Below are positions 14,472 through 22,880 of a DNA stretch of 30,431 nt, piece by piece. The stretch comes from DATKKM01 sp035542855. GTDB taxonomy: Bacteria; Chloroflexota; Dehalococcoidia; SM23-28-2; RBG-16-64-32. The DNA is taken from NCBI GenBank assembly GCA_035542855.1, contig DATKKM010000131.1, positions 1 through 30,431 on the forward strand. The letters run 5' to 3'. The notes under the pieces were generated by a model. It searched no databases. It saw only the letters and a program-made list of their open reading frames with translations, and was not told the DNA's origin. The position numbers were made by a program, and so were the translations under genes. How positions within the stretch are numbered: position 1 is the first letter of the stretch; the number at the start of each line of letters is the position of its first letter.

Positions 14472-15911
14472 CTACGCGTCGAAGTACAGGTTGAACTCGT
14501 ACGGGTGCGGGCGCAAGCGTACCGGGTCCACCTCCCTGTCGCGCTTGTAGTTCAGCCACATGTCGATCACGTCCTGCGTGAACACTCCGCCTTCCATCAG
14601 GTAAGCGTGGTCCTTCTCCAGCTCCCGCAGGGCCTCGTCCAGAGAGCCCGGTACCGTCGACATCCTCGCGGACTCCGCGGCCGACAGCTCGTACGTGTTC
14701 TTTTCAAGCGGCTTGCCCGGGTCGATCTTCTTCTTGATGCCGTCCAGGCCTGCCATCATCATTGCAGAGAAGGCCAGGTACGGGTTGCACATCGGGTCCG
14801 GCGGGCGGAACTCCACGCGCTTCGCGGCCGGGTTGTCCGTAAACACCGGGATGCGCGCCGCCGCCGAACGGTTGCGCGCGGAATACACCAGGTTCACCGG
14901 CGCCTCGAAGCCGGGCACCAGCCGCTTGTAGCTGTTCGTCGTCGGTGCGCAGAGCGCCATCAGAGAGCGGCCGTGCTTCAGCAGCCCGCCTATGTAGTAG
15001 CGGCAGAGGTCGCTGGTCAGCGCGTAGCCCTTCTTGTCGAAGAACAGCGGCTTGCCAGCCTTCCAGAGCGACTGGTGCGTGTGCATGCCGGAACCATTGT
15101 CCTGGAACAGCGGCTTCGGCATAAACGTCGCCACCTTGCCGGCCTGCAGCGCCACGTTCTTCACGATGTACTTGTACCAGAGCAGGTCGTCCGCCTTGCG
15201 CAGGAGGTTGGCGAACCGCATGTCGATCTCGCACTGGCCGGCGGTCGCCACCTCGTGGTGGTGGACCTCCACCCGGATGCCCACCTTCTCCATGGTGAGC
15301 ACCATCCGGTTGCGGATCTCCTGCAGCGTGTCGTGGGGCGGCAGCGGGAAGTAGCCTTCCTTGGCGCGGATCTTGTACCCCAGGTTCGGGCCCTCGTCAG
15401 CACCGGAGTTCCAGTTCCCCTCGATGCTGTCGACGAAGTGGAAGCTGTGCTCCGTGCTCGTGCTGTAGCGCACATCGTCGAACACGAAGAACTCCGGCTC
15501 CGGGCCGATGTAGCACGTGTCTGCGATGCCGGTGGACTTCAGGTACGCCTCCGCCTTGCGCGCGATGTAGCGCGGGTCGCGGGTGTAGGCCTCCTGCGTG
15601 ATCGGGTCCTTCACGTCACAGATGATCGCCAGGGTCGGCGTGTCGCACAGCGGGTCGATCACGGCCGTGGAGGCGTCCGGGATCAGGATCATGTCCGACT
15701 CCTGGATCTCCTGGAAGCCGCGGATGCTGGACCCATCGAAGCCGATGCCGTCCACCCAGATGGAGCGCTTGTAGTCTGTGAACTCCATCTCCTTGGGCAA
15801 GATGGAGAAGTGCTGCCACAGACCCGGCATGTCCGTGAAGCGCAGATCGATGATCTGGACTCCGTTGTCCTTGATTAACTTGGATACGCGTTGTGCGTCA
15901 GCTAGTGTCAC
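14472..15911 (-). CDS. glnA: Glutamine synthetase, GSI-beta type
   Basis: This is the second glutamine-forming enzyme, of the longer beta class (479 residues). The C-terminal section KNTYELSAAE aligns with the adenylylation loop of enteric GS (NLYDLPPE), so Tyr407 is the likely AMP acceptor. The protein ends in the family form PHPYEFNLYF. Other motifs: GFDGSSIRGFQEIQESDM, GPEPEFFVFD, GSGMHTHQSLW, NSYKRLVPGFEAPV and EFRPPDPMCNPYLAF. The start is GTG with a strong AGGAGGG site five bases before it. No adenylyltransferase (glnE) gene is in the window, so whether Tyr407 is modified cannot be judged. It lies downstream of amtB-glnK but has its own promoter and operator-like repeats. Confidence 0.95.
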   Translation of the reverse strand: MTLADAQRVSKLIKDNGVQIIDLRFTDMPGLWQHFSILPKEMEFTDYKRSIWVDGIGFDGSSIRGFQEIQESDMILIPDASTAVIDPLCDTPTLAIICDVKDPITQEAYTRDPRYIARKAEAYLKSTGIADTCYIGPEPEFFVFDDVRYSTSTEHSFHFVDSIEGNWNSGADEGPNLGYKIRAKEGYFPLPPHDTLQEIRNRMVLTMEKVGIRVEVHHHEVATAGQCEIDMRFANLLRKADDLLWYKYIVKNVALQAGKVATFMPKPLFQDNGSGMHTHQSLWKAGKPLFFDKKGYALTSDLCRYYIGGLLKHGRSLMALCAPTTNSYKRLVPGFEAPVNLVYSARNRSAAARIPVFTDNPAAKRVEFRPPDPMCNPYLAFSAMMMAGLDGIKKKIDPGKPLEKNTYELSAAESARMSTVPGSLDEALRELEKDHAYLMEGGVFTQDVIDMWLNYKRDREVDPVRLRPHPYEFNLYFDA

Positions 15912-15940
15912 GTTTGTCCCTCCTGGGGCGATGATTCCTG

Positions 15941-16005
15941 AGTATATGGAGCGCCGTTCTTACAGGGGTGCTGAACGGGTTACGGTTGTGTTACGCCGGA
16001 CTCAC
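15941..16005 (-). promoter_or_regulatory. Promoter and 11-bp-periodic operator of the beta-type glnA
   Basis: On the plus-strand text, GTTAC (15979-15983), GTTAC (15990-15994) and CTCAC (16001-16005) are spaced exactly 11 bp apart. A TATACT -10 hexamer lies on the minus strand at 15946-15941, 33 bp from the first repeat, and the -35 position (ACCCCT) is poor. This is the layout of an activator-dependent promoter. Spacing and GTnAC-type halves recall actinobacterial GlnR boxes (established family knowledge); the identity of the regulator here is inference. Confidence 0.55.
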
Positions 16006-16036
16006 CGGGGGACAGGCGCCGGACGCCCGTCCCCCG
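16006..16036 (-). terminator. Strong hairpin after glnK
   Basis: CGGGGGACAGGCG (16006-16018) pairs with CGCCCGTCCCCCG (16024-16036), 13 bp with a single mismatch and a 5-base loop. It begins 15 bp past the glnK stop on the minus strand. No T-run follows on that strand, so termination may be weak or factor-assisted, or the element may instead protect the 3' end of the amtB-glnK mRNA. Confidence 0.5.
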
Positions 16037-16051
16037 TACCTCGTTTCGTAT

Positions 16052-16393
16052 CTAGACGGCGGCGTCCCCCCGTTCACCCGTGCGCACCCGGATCGAATCG
16101 CTGACGGGGATGATGAATATCTTCCCGTCGCCGATATTGCCGGTGCGCGCGGCCTTGCAGATCACGTCCACAACCTTGTCCACGTCCTTGTCGGATACCA
16201 CCACTTCCACCTTCACCTTGGGCAGCATGTCAACCGTGTACGTCTCGCCGCCGCGGCCCTGGTGCACAATGCCCCGCTGGACGCCGCGCCCCGTCACATG
16301 CACGATGTTCAACCCGTGGTAGCCAGCGGCGGTCAGGGCGTTCTTCACGTCGTCCAGCTTCTCCGGCCGGATGATCGCTTCGATCTTGTTCAT
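16052..16393 (-). CDS. glnK: P-II nitrogen regulatory protein
   Basis: P-II is a trimeric signal protein that binds ATP/ADP and 2-oxoglutarate and, when next to amtB, usually blocks the ammonium channel. The 113-residue protein has the family start MNKIEAIIRPEKLDDVK, the T-loop ending ETYTVDMLPKV, the B-loop TGNIGDGKIF, and the C-terminal RTGERGDAAV. The T-loop is one residue longer than in E. coli GlnB; Tyr52 corresponds to the uridylylated Tyr51 by its Y-x-V-D context. An AAGGAG site precedes the ATG. The 19-bp gap after amtB and the shared strand support an amtB-glnK operon, so the symbol glnK is chosen over glnB. Confidence 0.95.
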   Translation of the reverse strand: MNKIEAIIRPEKLDDVKNALTAAGYHGLNIVHVTGRGVQRGIVHQGRGGETYTVDMLPKVKVEVVVSDKDVDKVVDVICKAARTGNIGDGKIFIIPVSDSIRVRTGERGDAAV

Positions 16394-16412
16394 CGTTGCT
16401 CCTTATCTCCGG

Positions 16413-17741
16413 CTACGAGGCCGGCTCTGTCCGCGCCACGGGCGCGGAGGCCGGGGCCGGCGCGGGTGTGGATGGCATGACCGGCACGCCGATCCCTTCG
16501 TCAAACACGTAGCCTCGCTCACCGTGCTGTGTGATGTCCAGCCCCATCTCTTCGTCCGCCTCGCTCATGCGCAGGCCCATCGTCAGGTCCAGCACCTTGA
16601 GGATGGCCATAGTCACGACGAACGAGTAGACCCAGACCACGCCCACGGCCACCAGCTGGTCGACAACCTGGCTGCCTTCGCCATGGATCAGCCCGTCGAA
16701 GCCGCCAATGTTCGCCGCTGCGAAGATGCCGGTCGCGATCGCGCCCCATGTGCCGCCCACGCCGTGCACGCCGACCACGTCCAGCGAGTCGTCCAGGCTC
16801 GTCCGGGCGCGCAGCCGTACCGCCAGGTAGCAAACCACCCCGGCGACACCGCCGATGACGATCGACTCCATCGGCTCCACGAAGCCGGAGGCCGGCGTAA
16901 TCGCCACCAGCCCGGCCACGGCCCCTGCGGCCGCGCCGATGACGCTGGCCTTGCCGGTCATCGCCCAGCTGACGAACACCCAGCCCAGGACGGCGGCTGC
17001 CGCCGCCGTGTTGGTCACCACGAAGGCGTTGACGGCCTGCGGAGTGGCTGCCCCGGCGCTGCCCGCGTTGAACCCGAACCAGCCGAACCACAGTATCGCC
17101 GCGCCCAGCACGATGTAGCTAACGTTGTGCGGCTCCATTGGCTCGCTTCCGTAGCCTTTCCGGCGGCCGTACATGATCGCCGCCGCCAGGGCCGCCGCGC
17201 CCGCGTTCACGTGAATCGCCGCGCCGCCCGCGAAGTCCAGCGCGTTGATGCCGCCGGAGTCCAGGACGCCCAGCCAGCCCGTGCCGAACACCCAGTGCGC
17301 CACCGGGTCGTACACCAGGAACGACCAGGCCAGCATGAACACCAGGAACGTGCTGAACTTCGCCCGCTCCGCGAAGGCGCCGGTGATCAGCGCCGGTGTG
17401 ATGATGGCGAACATCGCCTGGAAGATCATGAACGCCTCGTGCGGCACGTGCGTGCCGGACGTGTACGGATCTACCGTCGCCGCGCCCACGTCCTTCAGGC
17501 CGAAGTAGTCCAGGCCGCCGATGATCCCGCCATGGTCAGGCCCGAACGCCAGCGTATAGCCGATGATCACCCACTGAACGCCCACCAGCGCGATCACGAT
17601 GAAGCTCTGCATGATCGTGCCGAGGACGTTCTTGCTGCGAGTGAACCCCGCGTAGAAGAAGCCCAGCCCCGGCGTCATAAAGAGCACCAGCGCGGACGCG
17701 CAGAGCACCCACGCGGTGTTACCCGTGTCTAGTTCCGGCAT
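16413..17741 (-). CDS. amtB: Ammonium transporter (Amt family)
   Basis: This integral membrane channel takes up ammonium. The 442-residue protein has about 11 membrane helices. The pore twin histidines are visible: H177 in FAGGAAIHVNAG and H326 in VGVHGVGGTWGAI. The N-terminal helix segment MTPGLGFFYAGFTRSKNVL is diagnostic. The frame is open to a TTG at 17774, adding 11 residues, but the ATG at 17741 gives the normal start MPELDTGNTAWV and sits six bases after a GGGGG stretch. The C-terminal cytoplasmic tail, where P-II docks, ends in an Ala/Pro-rich stretch. It is the first gene of the nitrogen island. Confidence 0.95.
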   Translation of the reverse strand: MPELDTGNTAWVLCASALVLFMTPGLGFFYAGFTRSKNVLGTIMQSFIVIALVGVQWVIIGYTLAFGPDHGGIIGGLDYFGLKDVGAATVDPYTSGTHVPHEAFMIFQAMFAIITPALITGAFAERAKFSTFLVFMLAWSFLVYDPVAHWVFGTGWLGVLDSGGINALDFAGGAAIHVNAGAAALAAAIMYGRRKGYGSEPMEPHNVSYIVLGAAILWFGWFGFNAGSAGAATPQAVNAFVVTNTAAAAAVLGWVFVSWAMTGKASVIGAAAGAVAGLVAITPASGFVEPMESIVIGGVAGVVCYLAVRLRARTSLDDSLDVVGVHGVGGTWGAIATGIFAAANIGGFDGLIHGEGSQVVDQLVAVGVVWVYSFVVTMAILKVLDLTMGLRMSEADEEMGLDITQHGERGYVFDEGIGVPVMPSTPAPAPASAPVARTEPAS

Positions 17742-17747
17742 GGTTGA

Positions 17748-17771
17748 CCCCCAATCGGAATAGTTTGGGGG
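17748..17771 (-). promoter_or_regulatory. Inverted repeat over the amtB ribosome-binding site
   Basis: CCCCCAA (17748-17754) and TTGGGGG (17765-17771) form a perfect 7-bp stem around a 10-base loop. In the mRNA the 3' arm supplies the G-rich sequence six bases before the amtB ATG, so folding would hide the likely ribosome site. It may act as a translational switch or simply weaken translation. The inverted repeat is seen; the function is inference. Confidence 0.4.
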
Positions 17772-17774
17772 CAA

Positions 17775-17842
17775 ATTATCACGAAATAGTTTCTGGCGAC
17801 GTGCGTCTCTGTTACGAGAAGATTACGGCCGCGTGACGTCAC
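17775..17842 (-). promoter_or_regulatory. Promoter and 11-bp-periodic operator of amtB-glnK
   Basis: In plus-strand text, GTTAC (17811-17815), ATTAC (17822-17826) and GTGAC (17833-17837) are spaced exactly 11 bp apart. The last overlaps a perfect 10-bp palindrome GTGACGTCAC (17833-17842). GATAAT, a good -10 on the minus strand, lies at 17780-17775, 31 bp from the first repeat, with no good -35. The arrangement closely matches that upstream of the beta-type glnA. Confidence 0.55.
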
Positions 17843-17858
17843 CCCAAAGTGGTCGTCA

Positions 17859-20800
17859 TCAAGCGTAGACCGCGCCCCAGGGGCCCAGGATGTCACCCAG
17901 CCGTCGCGTCAGCTCCGGGCAGTAGCGCGCGGAAGGCAGCTCCATCTCCACTTCCGCGCCGTCCGTCTGGCGTATCTGCAGGCGCACCTTGTCCTGCCCC
18001 GAGTAGTCCTTGATCGCCTCCATCAGCGTGCGCAGGCGCTCCTCGTCGCCGTCCGGGTCGTCCGTCTCCTCCAGCACGATGCGCAGCTGGGGTTCCGGCG
18101 GCTTCGCCTTCGCCGCGGAGGGGCCGTTCCCGTTGCCATTCGCGCGGGCGGCGCCGTTCGGCCTGCCGCCGCTGTTGCGCCGGAACCCGCCTGTCGCCGG
18201 CGCGTCCACGACGAGCAGCGCCTGCGGGTCGAACTCCTCGCCGTAGAGTTGCGCGCGCTGCACGGCCACCTGCAGCCGGTCGTTGTTCTCGCGGATTCGG
18301 ACGCTCGCCACAACCACGTTGCCCGCCGTCCAGAGGTCGCGCGTCGCCTCGTACGTCTCCGGCCAGACCGTCACCTCGATGCTGCCGGTCAAGTCCTCGA
18401 TCTCCGCCGCGATGAACGTCCGCCCGTCCTTCGTGTTCAGCGTGCGTATCCCTGACACCAGCCCGCCGATGATCGTGTCGCGCCCCGCGAACTCCGCGTT
18501 CAGCTCGACGATCGAGCAGGTCAACAGCGTGCCCAGCTTTTCCGCCGCCTGTGCGAACGGGTGCTCCGAGAGGTATATGCCCAGCAGCTCCTTCTCCCAG
18601 GACAGCTTCTGCGTCTTCGTGGCCTCTGGCACCTTCTCCAGCTGCGGCCCCTGCAGTGAAGGCTTCTCCTCCGGCGCCAGCATGTCGAACAGCGAGCCCT
18701 GGCCCGCCTCCTTCTGCTTCTGCGCGCTCTGCGCGTAAGAGCACAACCGCTCCAGGCTGGCCAGCAGCGACGCCCGCTCCGCCAGGTCGTCGAAAGCGCC
18801 AGTCTTCACCAGGCACTCCAGCGCCCGCTTGTTCAGATGCCTGGCGTTCACCCGCTCGAAGAAGTCGTCGATCGAGGTGAACGGTCCGTTGGCCTCACGC
18901 TCTTCGATGATTCCTTCGGCGATGCCCTCGCCAACGTTCTTCACCCGGGCCAGCCCATAGCGGATCACCGTCCGCCCCTCGAACTCGCGCAGGTCGAAGT
19001 TGGCCGCGCTGTGGTTCACGTCCGGCCGCAGCACCGGTATCCCAATGCGCACGCACTCGCTGTATGCCTCAGCGATTCGCTCGTGGGTGCCGGCCATCAT
19101 CATCACGGCCGTCATGTACTCTTCCGGGTAGTTCGCCTTCAGGTACGCCGTCTGGTAGGCGATTGTCCCGTAGGACACCGAGTGCGCCTTGTTAAACGCG
19201 TACCCCGCAAACGGCTCGATCAGCTCGAAAATCGCCCGCGCGTCCGCCTCCGAGTAGCCCTTGGCCATGGCCCCGGCCAGGAACTTCTTCTCCTCGCCTT
19301 TCATGATCGAGCGGATCTTCTTGCCCATCGCCTTGCGCATGATGTCCGCTTCGCCCAGCGAGTAGCCGGCGAACTTCTGCGCGATCAGCAGCACCTGGTC
19401 CTGGTACACGATCACGCCGTACGTCTCGTCCAGGATCTCACCCAGGTCCGGGTGCGGGTACTTCGCCTCCACCTCGCCGTGCGCGGCCTGGATGTACGTG
19501 GGGATGTGCTGCATCGGCCCAGGCCGGTACAGCGCGACCATCGCCGCCAGGTCCTTGATCGTCGAAGGGCGCAGCTCCTGCACGTAGCGCCGGATGCCCG
19601 CCGACTCCAGCTGGAACACCCCGAACGTCTCTCCTCGGGCCAGCATCTCGCCCGTCTTGGGGTCGCCGTCCGGCAGGTGCACCAGGTCAACGTCGACACC
19701 GCGCAGCCGCTTGATCACCTCGCAGGCCGTGCCCAGGATCGTGAGGTTGGTCAGGCCCAGGAAGTCCATCTTCAGCAGACCCAGCTCGGCCACGTCCCAC
19801 ATCCCGAACTGCGTCGTCGGCAGGGCGTTCTCGTCGCCGGAGGACGGCCGCTGCAGCGGGATGATGTTTACCAGCGGCTCCGACGCAATGACCACGCCCG
19901 CCGCGTGCGTGCTGGCGTGCCGGGCCACGCCCTCCAGCTCCCGCGCCGTGTCAATCAGCTTCATGATCGTGGGGTCCGCCTCGTACAGCTGCTTCAGCTC
20001 CGGGCCTTCCTTCAGCGCCCGCTCAATCGTCATCGTCCCGAAGGAGGCCGGCTGCACCGGCACCAGCCGCGCCACCCGGTCCACGTCTGCGTAGGACATG
20101 CCCAGCGCCCGCCCGGTGTCCCGGATCGAAGCCTTGGCGCCCAGCGTCCCGAAGGTGATGATCTGCGCCACGCGGTCGCGCCCGTAGCGCTCGGCGGCGT
20201 AGCGGATCATCTCATCGCGCCGGTCTTCCGCGAAGTCCATGTCCACGTCCGGCATCTCCTTGCGCTCAATGTTCAGGAAGCGCTCGAAGACCAGCCGGTG
20301 CTCCAGGGGATCGATGTCCGTCACGTTCAGGCAGTAGAGGATGATCGATGCCGCCGCCGAGCCTCGCAGCGCCATCTGGATGCCCTGCTCCCGCGCGTGC
20401 CGCGCGAAGTCCGCCACGCAGAGGATGTAGTCCGCGAAACCCGTCTTCTGCACCACGTCCAGCTCGTAGTCCAGCCGCGCCGTCGCCGACTCCAGTGAGT
20501 GCGGGTACTTCGCCGCCAGCCCTTCACGGCAGAGCTTCTCCAGGTACGCGTCGGATGTCAGGCCGGCCGGCACCTGCGCCGTCGGAATCCGCGTCCGCCC
20601 GAACTCCAGCTCCAGTTCGCACATCTCGGCGATCTTCCAGGTGTTGTCGGCGGCCTCCGGGATGTCAGGGAAGACGGCCCGCATCTCCTCCTCCGTCTTC
20701 AGGCGGAACGTCCCCTCGTTACCGGCCATCTTGAAGCGGTCCGTCTCCTGGATGGTGGAGTTCGTGCCGATGCAGAGCAGCACGTCCTGGTAGTAGGCGT

Positions 20801-21416
20801 CCGCCATGTCCACGTAGTGGATGTCGTTCGTCACCACCGGCGGGATGCCAGTCTCCTTCGAGAGGCGGACCAGTTCCTGCGTCAGCCTGGCGTGCTCCTC
20901 GATGCCGTGGTCCATCAGCTCGATGTAGAAGTCCCCGAACAGCTCCTGGTAGTAGCGCGCCGCCTTCACCGCCGCCTCGAACTGCCCGTCCAGCAGGCAG
21001 CGTGAGACCTCGCTCGTCGCGCAGCCGGAAAGCGCGATGATCCCTTCGTGGTACTGCTCCAGCAGCTCCTTGTCCATGCGCGGCCGGTAGTAGTAGCCCT
21101 CCAGGTGCGCCCGCGTCGCCAGCGTCAGGAGGTTGCGGTAGCCGGTCTCGTTCTTGGCCAGCAGCGTCATGTGGTACGGCGACTTCGTCTGCTCCAGCCG
21201 CGACCCCTGCGCCACGTACGCCTCGATTCCGATGATCGGCTTGATCCCCCGCGAGCGCGCCTCTTTGTAGAACTGCAGCGCCCCGTAGAGCACCCCGTGG
21301 TCAGTGATCGCCATCGCTTCCTGGCCCATCTCCTTGGCGCGGTCCAGCAGCCGCGGAATGCGCGAGAAGCCGTCCAGGAGCGAGTACTCAGTGTGGACGT
21401 GGAGGTGCGTGAACAT
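17859..21416 (-). CDS. dnaE: DNA polymerase III alpha subunit
   Basis: This is the replicative polymerase (C-family) of the cell. The 1185-residue protein begins MFTHLHVHTEYSLLDG, the start of the PHP domain (about 1-210), with HLHVH, ITDHG and NDIHYV metal-site segments retained, suggesting an intact PHP active site. The palm carries PDVDMDF at 389-395, with D392 and D394 as catalytic aspartates. Further motifs are YRPGPM, GVIVYQDQV and FNKAHSVSYG. An OB fold lies at about 980-1058, followed by a Gly/Asn/Ala-rich linker and a C-terminal domain of about 75 residues. The frame is open 39 codons further upstream, to 21533, but those residues are unlike the family. It ends upstream of amtB with 117 bp between. 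Confidence 0.97.
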   Translation of the reverse strand: MFTHLHVHTEYSLLDGFSRIPRLLDRAKEMGQEAMAITDHGVLYGALQFYKEARSRGIKPIIGIEAYVAQGSRLEQTKSPYHMTLLAKNETGYRNLLTLATRAHLEGYYYRPRMDKELLEQYHEGIIALSGCATSEVSRCLLDGQFEAAVKAARYYQELFGDFYIELMDHGIEEHARLTQELVRLSKETGIPPVVTNDIHYVDMADAYYQDVLLCIGTNSTIQETDRFKMAGNEGTFRLKTEEEMRAVFPDIPEAADNTWKIAEMCELELEFGRTRIPTAQVPAGLTSDAYLEKLCREGLAAKYPHSLESATARLDYELDVVQKTGFADYILCVADFARHAREQGIQMALRGSAAASIILYCLNVTDIDPLEHRLVFERFLNIERKEMPDVDMDFAEDRRDEMIRYAAERYGRDRVAQIITFGTLGAKASIRDTGRALGMSYADVDRVARLVPVQPASFGTMTIERALKEGPELKQLYEADPTIMKLIDTARELEGVARHASTHAAGVVIASEPLVNIIPLQRPSSGDENALPTTQFGMWDVAELGLLKMDFLGLTNLTILGTACEVIKRLRGVDVDLVHLPDGDPKTGEMLARGETFGVFQLESAGIRRYVQELRPSTIKDLAAMVALYRPGPMQHIPTYIQAAHGEVEAKYPHPDLGEILDETYGVIVYQDQVLLIAQKFAGYSLGEADIMRKAMGKKIRSIMKGEEKKFLAGAMAKGYSEADARAIFELIEPFAGYAFNKAHSVSYGTIAYQTAYLKANYPEEYMTAVMMMAGTHERIAEAYSECVRIGIPVLRPDVNHSAANFDLREFEGRTVIRYGLARVKNVGEGIAEGIIEEREANGPFTSIDDFFERVNARHLNKRALECLVKTGAFDDLAERASLLASLERLCSYAQSAQKQKEAGQGSLFDMLAPEEKPSLQGPQLEKVPEATKTQKLSWEKELLGIYLSEHPFAQAAEKLGTLLTCSIVELNAEFAGRDTIIGGLVSGIRTLNTKDGRTFIAAEIEDLTGSIEVTVWPETYEATRDLWTAGNVVVASVRIRENNDRLQVAVQRAQLYGEEFDPQALLVVDAPATGGFRRNSGGRPNGAARANGNGNGPSAAKAKPPEPQLRIVLEETDDPDGDEERLRTLMEAIKDYSGQDKVRLQIRQTDGAEVEMELPSARYCPELTRRLGDILGPWGAVYA

Positions 21417-21489
21417 CAGCGGACGGGCGCGAGGCGGAGGTCGAGGCTCGGGGAATTGATAAGCTGAGTGTGCATATCGCGGCCATCCC

Positions 21490-21495
21490 ATTATA
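21490..21495 (-). promoter_or_regulatory. Candidate -10 element for dnaE
   Basis: On the minus strand a perfect TATAAT lies here, about 75 bp before the dnaE ATG. No convincing -35 is found at 16-18 bp. The 239-bp divergent gap (21417-21655) otherwise shows no gene. An in-frame GTG at 21470 could extend the plus-strand PD40 gene into it, but that extension looks non-coding. Confidence 0.35.
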
Positions 21496-21655
21496 TCGAC
21501 GGGGGTCCGGGACCGCGCCTCCAGCGCCGGCACATTGGCTAACGGATTTGTGGAAGAGTAACCCTGCAGGCCCTGCCACTAGGACTACGGGAATCGGGTC
21601 GAACGTCACGTGTCTTAAGGTAGGCCCACGCGCGAACATCTCGTCAGGACAGCCG

Positions 21656-22873
21656 ATGAAGATGAGTTCAACAGCCCGCGGGCGGGCCTGCGCGTTCGGT
21701 CTATTGTTCTTGGTGCTCCTTGCCGCGTTTGTTCTCGCGCCGGCACGCGGCACCCAGGGCGCGTATCCCGGGGCCAACGGAATGATCGCATTCGACCGCG
21801 CCGACGGCGAGGTCGATTCAGTGGAAGCCGATGGCAGCCATCTCACCAACCTCTCGCAGAGCAGCGCCTACGACGGGCAAGCCGCCTGGTCACCGGACGG
21901 CACGAAAGTCGCCTTCACCAGTGCCCGTGACGGACAGACAGGCGGATACGAGATCTACGTGATGAACGCCGATGGCACAAATCAGACCAGGCTGACGGTC
22001 AACCACGCCATCGATGCGAAACCATCCTGGTCGCCGGACGGCACGCAAATCGCCTTCATGAGCAACCGCGCCGGCGGTTGCATCGACTGGTGGAGCGTAT
22101 CCTGCGAATACGACATCTTCGTGATGAACGCGGACGGCGCCAACGTGCAGCGCCTCACAGACGCTCCACACAACGACGGCTTCCCCTCCTGGTCTCCGGA
22201 CGGAGAAAAGATCGCCTTCGCTTCCGGCCGGGACGGCAACTTCGAGATCTACATCATGAACGCGGACGGAACACAGCAGACGCGCCTGACGAACGATCCA
22301 GCGTTCGACTCCAAGCCCGAATGGTCGCCCGATGGCCGCCGCATAGCGTTCGATACTGACCGCAACGTGAACTTCGAGATATACACGATGAACCCCGAAG
22401 GCGGCGAGCTCACGAATATCACAAACAACCCGGCCGAGGACGGCTTCCCGGCCTGGTCACCTGATGGTACTCGGATCGCCTTCAACAGCGACCGCGACGG
22501 CGACTACGACATCTGGTTGATGCGCGCTGACGGTTCCGATCCGACGCCCCTCATCAACCAGCCCGGCGATGACTTTACGCCGGCCTGGCAGCCCGTGCTG
22601 ATCCTCATCCAGGGCGACACAGACTGCGATATGGACGTGGACAGCGTTGATGCGCTGAACATCTACTTGTTCGCAGCGGATCTCCAGCCCCGGCAGTCAG
22701 CCGTCTGTCCGGACATAGGCAGCGTCGTCGCATCCCTCTTCGGTGACGTCGACTGCAGCGGCCAGGTGGACACGCTGGATGGTCTCCTCATCCTGAGGCA
22801 CGTTGCGGGGCTACCCGCTTCGCCCGTCCCCAGCGGCTGCGTGGCCATCGGAGAGCGTCTCAGCCCTCCCTGA
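21656..22873 (+). CDS. Secreted PD40 (TolB-like) beta-propeller protein with dockerin-like pair
   Basis: The product is probably exported and binds a protein or carbohydrate partner; no catalytic site is seen. ATG 21656 gives 405 residues with a signal peptide (1-36; basic start, long Leu/Ala/Val core). An AGGA site lies six bases before. From about 72 to 310 there are six PD40-type blades, five with the pattern WSPDGxxIAF and a following IYxMNADG, as in TolB propellers. The C-terminus carries two EF-hand-like units, GDTDCDMDVDSVDALNIYL (from 320) and GDVDCSGQVDTLDGLLILRHV (from 363), the same arrangement as in the M23 peptidase of this window. It stands alone on the plus strand between minus-strand genes. 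TolB itself is unlikely, as no tol/pal genes accompany it. Confidence 0.85.
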   Translation: MKMSSTARGRACAFGLLFLVLLAAFVLAPARGTQGAYPGANGMIAFDRADGEVDSVEADGSHLTNLSQSSAYDGQAAWSPDGTKVAFTSARDGQTGGYEIYVMNADGTNQTRLTVNHAIDAKPSWSPDGTQIAFMSNRAGGCIDWWSVSCEYDIFVMNADGANVQRLTDAPHNDGFPSWSPDGEKIAFASGRDGNFEIYIMNADGTQQTRLTNDPAFDSKPEWSPDGRRIAFDTDRNVNFEIYTMNPEGGELTNITNNPAEDGFPAWSPDGTRIAFNSDRDGDYDIWLMRADGSDPTPLINQPGDDFTPAWQPVLILIQGDTDCDMDVDSVDALNIYLFAADLQPRQSAVCPDIGSVVASLFGDVDCSGQVDTLDGLLILRHVAGLPASPVPSGCVAIGERLSPP

Positions 22874-22880
22874 CCTCCGC

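Noticed and set aside
14337..15878. 513-codon plus-strand frame opposite the beta-type glnA
   Set aside because: It is a shadow of the GC-rich glnA gene: Arg/Val/His-rich, with no ribosome site or known motif.
18837..20498. 553-codon plus-strand frame opposite dnaE
   Set aside because: It lies wholly within dnaE, and its composition is that of an antisense shadow.
21417..21533. 39-residue N-terminal extension of DnaE
   Set aside because: The family begins at the MFTHLHVHT segment. The extension is Pro/Arg-rich and runs over the candidate TATAAT element.
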